Shown here: piece by piece, positions 61,321 through 64,000 of the stretch | How the letters are laid out: every line of letters begins with the position of its first letter | How positions within the stretch are numbered: the first letter of the stretch is position 1 | Source: Asparagopsis taxiformis | Taxonomy: Eukaryota > Rhodophyta > Florideophyceae > Bonnemaisoniales > Bonnemaisoniaceae | Length of the DNA stretch: 64,000 nucleotides | Assembly: GCA_030407315.1 (NCBI GenBank) | Contig: JALQPE010002790.1 | Span: forward strand, 1-64,000 | Direction: 5' to 3' | Translations under genes and position numbers: made by a program | Notes under the pieces: generated by a model | Databases searched by the model: none | What the model was told of the DNA's origin: nothing | Seen by the model: only the letters and a program-made list of their open reading frames with translations

Positions 61321-64000
61321 GAGTTCTGAATCTAACCAGGCATTTACAACTGGTCAGAATGCATTTGTGCCAGTCAGCCATCCAGAGCTGAGAAGACTGG
61401 GTCGAAAAAATGTACGGACGTTTCTAAAAGAGCGAGAGTGTTACCTTCTCAGAGTGAAAGATGCACAAAACTCAGGCAGCAATGTATTGCCTGTGTCACT
61501 CGTTTCCTCTGTGGACAGAGACTTGCTACTCTCTACAATACCACTTGGCGTGTTTGGTTCTTCGGTACAAGAGATCGATGATCTGACAGATGAAATATTG
61601 GAGAAGTGGTTGGAAGATAAGGACTCTGTGGCGCTGGAATCTATATCATTGGAAGAACTAGAAGGGGCTGTGAACTCCTCAGTCAGGATTAATGTCAACG
61701 AACCAGATGCCGAGATGAGGATAATTTCTTTATTCTCTGACTACCGCACACTTCTGAGAAACAAGAAGTGGGAGCGTCTCATAGACGACAGTCCGAAGAC
61801 AGCAATTGAGCATGTCACTCGGCTGTTGAAGCCAGATGTGCTCAGACAAAGAATTGAATCTGATCTGGCACTGAATATTAATCATATTGAAGATGATTGG
61901 GCACGATTCTACTCAAGAGTTTTAAAGCGGGCTATTGACTGCGAAGAGTACATTCCAATTCGTACCACTCTGAAAGCCAATGATACTCAATCATCTAATA
62001 CTCAAATCGGAAGGAAAGGTAAATGGCGAAAGCGTCGTGGTGCAACATGTGATGATGCTGTTAGAAACATCCAATCTCCTTCAAAGGAAATAGCCCCCAC
62101 GGCCAGCAATACTACTCCAAGAATGTCTATGGCTGTTGACAAAGCCAGTCTACCCACATGCCTTAATCCTTCCTGTAATGACAGACATTATCTCAAGAAC
62201 TGTCCGAAGACGTCTGCTTCACAACGTTTGAAATTGATCGCGGACTATCGTGCAAAAAGGAGCCAAAATGAAGCTTCACCAAAGAGAATGAATCTCTTGT
62301 CACAAGAGACAGTCATGCCAATGGTGGCAGAAACAGACAACTCGGCTATTTTCGCCGAATCCCCTGACAAACTGCAGCCAGGACGATATCAAGGAAAGCT
62401 TGCAGGTGTGACAGATGTCATCGTGAATGGTGACTACGGCTCAGACCACGCTGCTCTTTGTGATGCTCACCTGCAGGATTTGGCCAAAAAGAAGGTGTTT
62501 GTCCAGGTCCTTCCGCTTTCATCCCCTATATGGATGGGAGTTGCGGTTGACCCGACTAAGGATGACGATTCTCCAGTGCGCTATGCAGCGCATAAAAAGG
62601 CGCGCATATCTATCACTATTGACACACCTGCTGGTCCACTGAAGTTAAGAAATGTGCAATTCCTTGTTTTTAATGAACAAATGTCTGAAGTACTACTATC
62701 GCGACCGCTACTGCAAGCAATTGGTTTTGATCTTGACAAGCACTTTGCGACTGTTCGCAATAGATTCAATGATGTTGACTTCTCACATATTGGATTCTCG
62801 CAAGAGCTAAAAGGCTCTGATAATGAGACGGATCCGATAGCTCCGAGTAGGCTTTCGCGTCTATTGCTAGACAAATCTGAACACACTAAGCTGCAGTCTG
62901 TAGACGATCTAGCTGAGCATACAGAAGATGTCGTAGCTGCTGACAGCCCGACTGATATGGATGTTCCATCACCTTCTTTCTATGGTGATGTACCTGATGA
63001 TGACCCCATACCTGCCGATGACCCAATTGTTACTGGAAGTAACTGCAATGCAGAGACTAAGAAGCATTTGGAATCAATGCTGCATGAAGCTGTAGAGAAC
63101 GGCCTGGAAAATGATGCAGCTGCTGAACTAAGTAATCTTCTCATGGAATATATAGATATATTCCGCACTAAGATTGGCTGTGATCCTCCAGCAAATATAC
63201 CGCCAATGGAAATATCCCTCGTCTCTCATGCAAAGCCCGTTAGGGTTAAAGTCAGGCGATACTCACCTCCACAGGCTGCCTTTCTGCGCAAGAAAGTGGA
63301 GGAGCTACTGTCAATGGGACTGATTCGCGCAAATAATAGAAGTGCGTGGGCATGTGCTCCTTTAATTGTTCCCAAAGCTGGACCGGAGGAGTTTAGATTC
63401 ACTGTAGATCTAAGACCAGTGAACAGTCAAACTATACCGCATGCGTGGCCAATGCCGGACTTGGAATCTATGACATCTCAATTGACGAGAGACACATGCT
63501 ATGCCACTTTAGATCTATGTCAGGGATACTGGCAAATGGCATTACATGAGAACTCTCAGGAATGTCAGAGTTTCATCACTCCTGACGGGGTGTTTAGTCC
63601 CACTCGTGTACTACACGGTGCCACCAACGCTGTGTCATACTTCCAAAGCTCCCTACAAGCCGTGTGCATACCTGTAAGGAACAAATTGTTACAGTGGATC
63701 GATGACATTCTGATTCACTGCACATCAACGCGCGATCTTTTGGATACCCTACGGAAGGTTTTCGAGCTTTTCCGGACGCATGGATTGAAGCTTCACGCAA
63801 AAAAGTGTCGCCTTTACTTGGAATCTGTGAAATGGTGTGGAAGGATTATTTCTAAACATGGAATACGCTACGATCCAGACAGACTGCAGGCATTACTGGA
63901 TTTATCTTCACCAAAAACTGGTGCTGACTTGCAGCAATTTGTCTGTGCTGCTAATTGGATGCGTCCATCCATTCCAAAGTTCACATCGATCGTCGCGCCG
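61321..64000 (+). mobile_element. Ty3/gypsy retrotransposon, intact Gag-Pol frame, runs off the window
   Basis: One frame is open from the ATG at 61321 to the end (over 890 residues). Gag comes first, with a basic stretch (GRKGKWRKRRG) and a zinc knuckle CLNPSCNDRHYLKNC, whose spacing C-x4-C-x3-H-x4-C differs from the usual C-x2-C-x4-H-x4-C. A protease-like domain follows (NGDYGSDHAALCDAHL, later LLSRPLLQAIGFD). An acidic linker leads to reverse transcriptase: RVKVRRYSPPQAAF, VDLRPVNSQT, LDLCQGYWQMAL and the catalytic box LLQWIDDILIHC. The window ends within the connection to RNase H. The lack of stops over 2.7 kb suggests a young, possibly active copy. It belongs to the same family as the decayed element at 13923-17524. 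Confidence 0.93.

Overview
This is a nuclear, eukaryotic, repeat-rich window with few introns. It carries a 26S proteasome subunit (RPN1), TRM112, a FAM98-family protein, an OSCA/CSC1 channel, a syntaxin, a copine-type C2 protein, a CDCA7-type zinc finger, a DPE2-type cytosolic glucanotransferase, a plant-type anion transporter and a GT61 glycosyltransferase. Most genes are single open frames. One spliceosomal intron is clear (GTAAGT...CTAAC...CAG in the syntaxin gene), so introns exist but are rare. A DPE2-type enzyme with two starch-binding modules points to cytosolic starch or glycogen metabolism. An intron-poor alga of the red lineage is my best guess, but this is inference only; amoebozoans also have DPE2.

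Layout. 1-1.2 kb: a frame-broken gene relic on the minus strand. 1.5-10.9 kb: a family of about 500-bp and 390-bp repeats, each with several palindromes, in two blocks around a large gene at 4.2-8.2 kb. That gene joins an N-terminal ParB-like domain to a C-terminal 2-oxoglutarate/Fe(II) dioxygenase-like domain, with two frame breaks between them. 10.9-13.9 kb: a purine-rich stretch and three kinds of short tandem or palindromic repeats. 13.9-17.8 kb: a decayed Ty3/gypsy chromodomain retroelement, itself interrupted by an LTR-like insert. 19.2-35.5 kb: two inverted paralogues of an FAD/NAD(P)-binding protein enclosing a GT61 enzyme, a coiled-coil protein, a double-C2 protein and an MFS anion transporter. 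36.1-48.2 kb: a dense housekeeping block (RPN1, TRM112, a coiled-coil protein, FAM98, DPE2, OSCA/CSC1). 48.2-61.3 kb: sparser DNA with a syntaxin whose SNARE tail is duplicated, an endonuclease III that reads into WD40 blades, a CDCA7-like gene, retroelement relics, and two related RNA genes that look like tRNAs split by inserts of about 270-300 nt. 61.3-64.0 kb: an intact Ty3/gypsy Gag-Pol frame that runs off the end.

The two most unusual items are the ParB-dioxygenase gene between repeat blocks and the pair of interrupted tRNA-like genes (50209-50575 minus, 59551-59889 plus). The latter share cloverleaf arms with covariation, an extended terminal helix and Pol III-type terminators. Several frame breaks here are paired one-base shifts in or near short homopolymers (ParB-dioxygenase, endonuclease III). 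They may be assembly indels rather than true decay.
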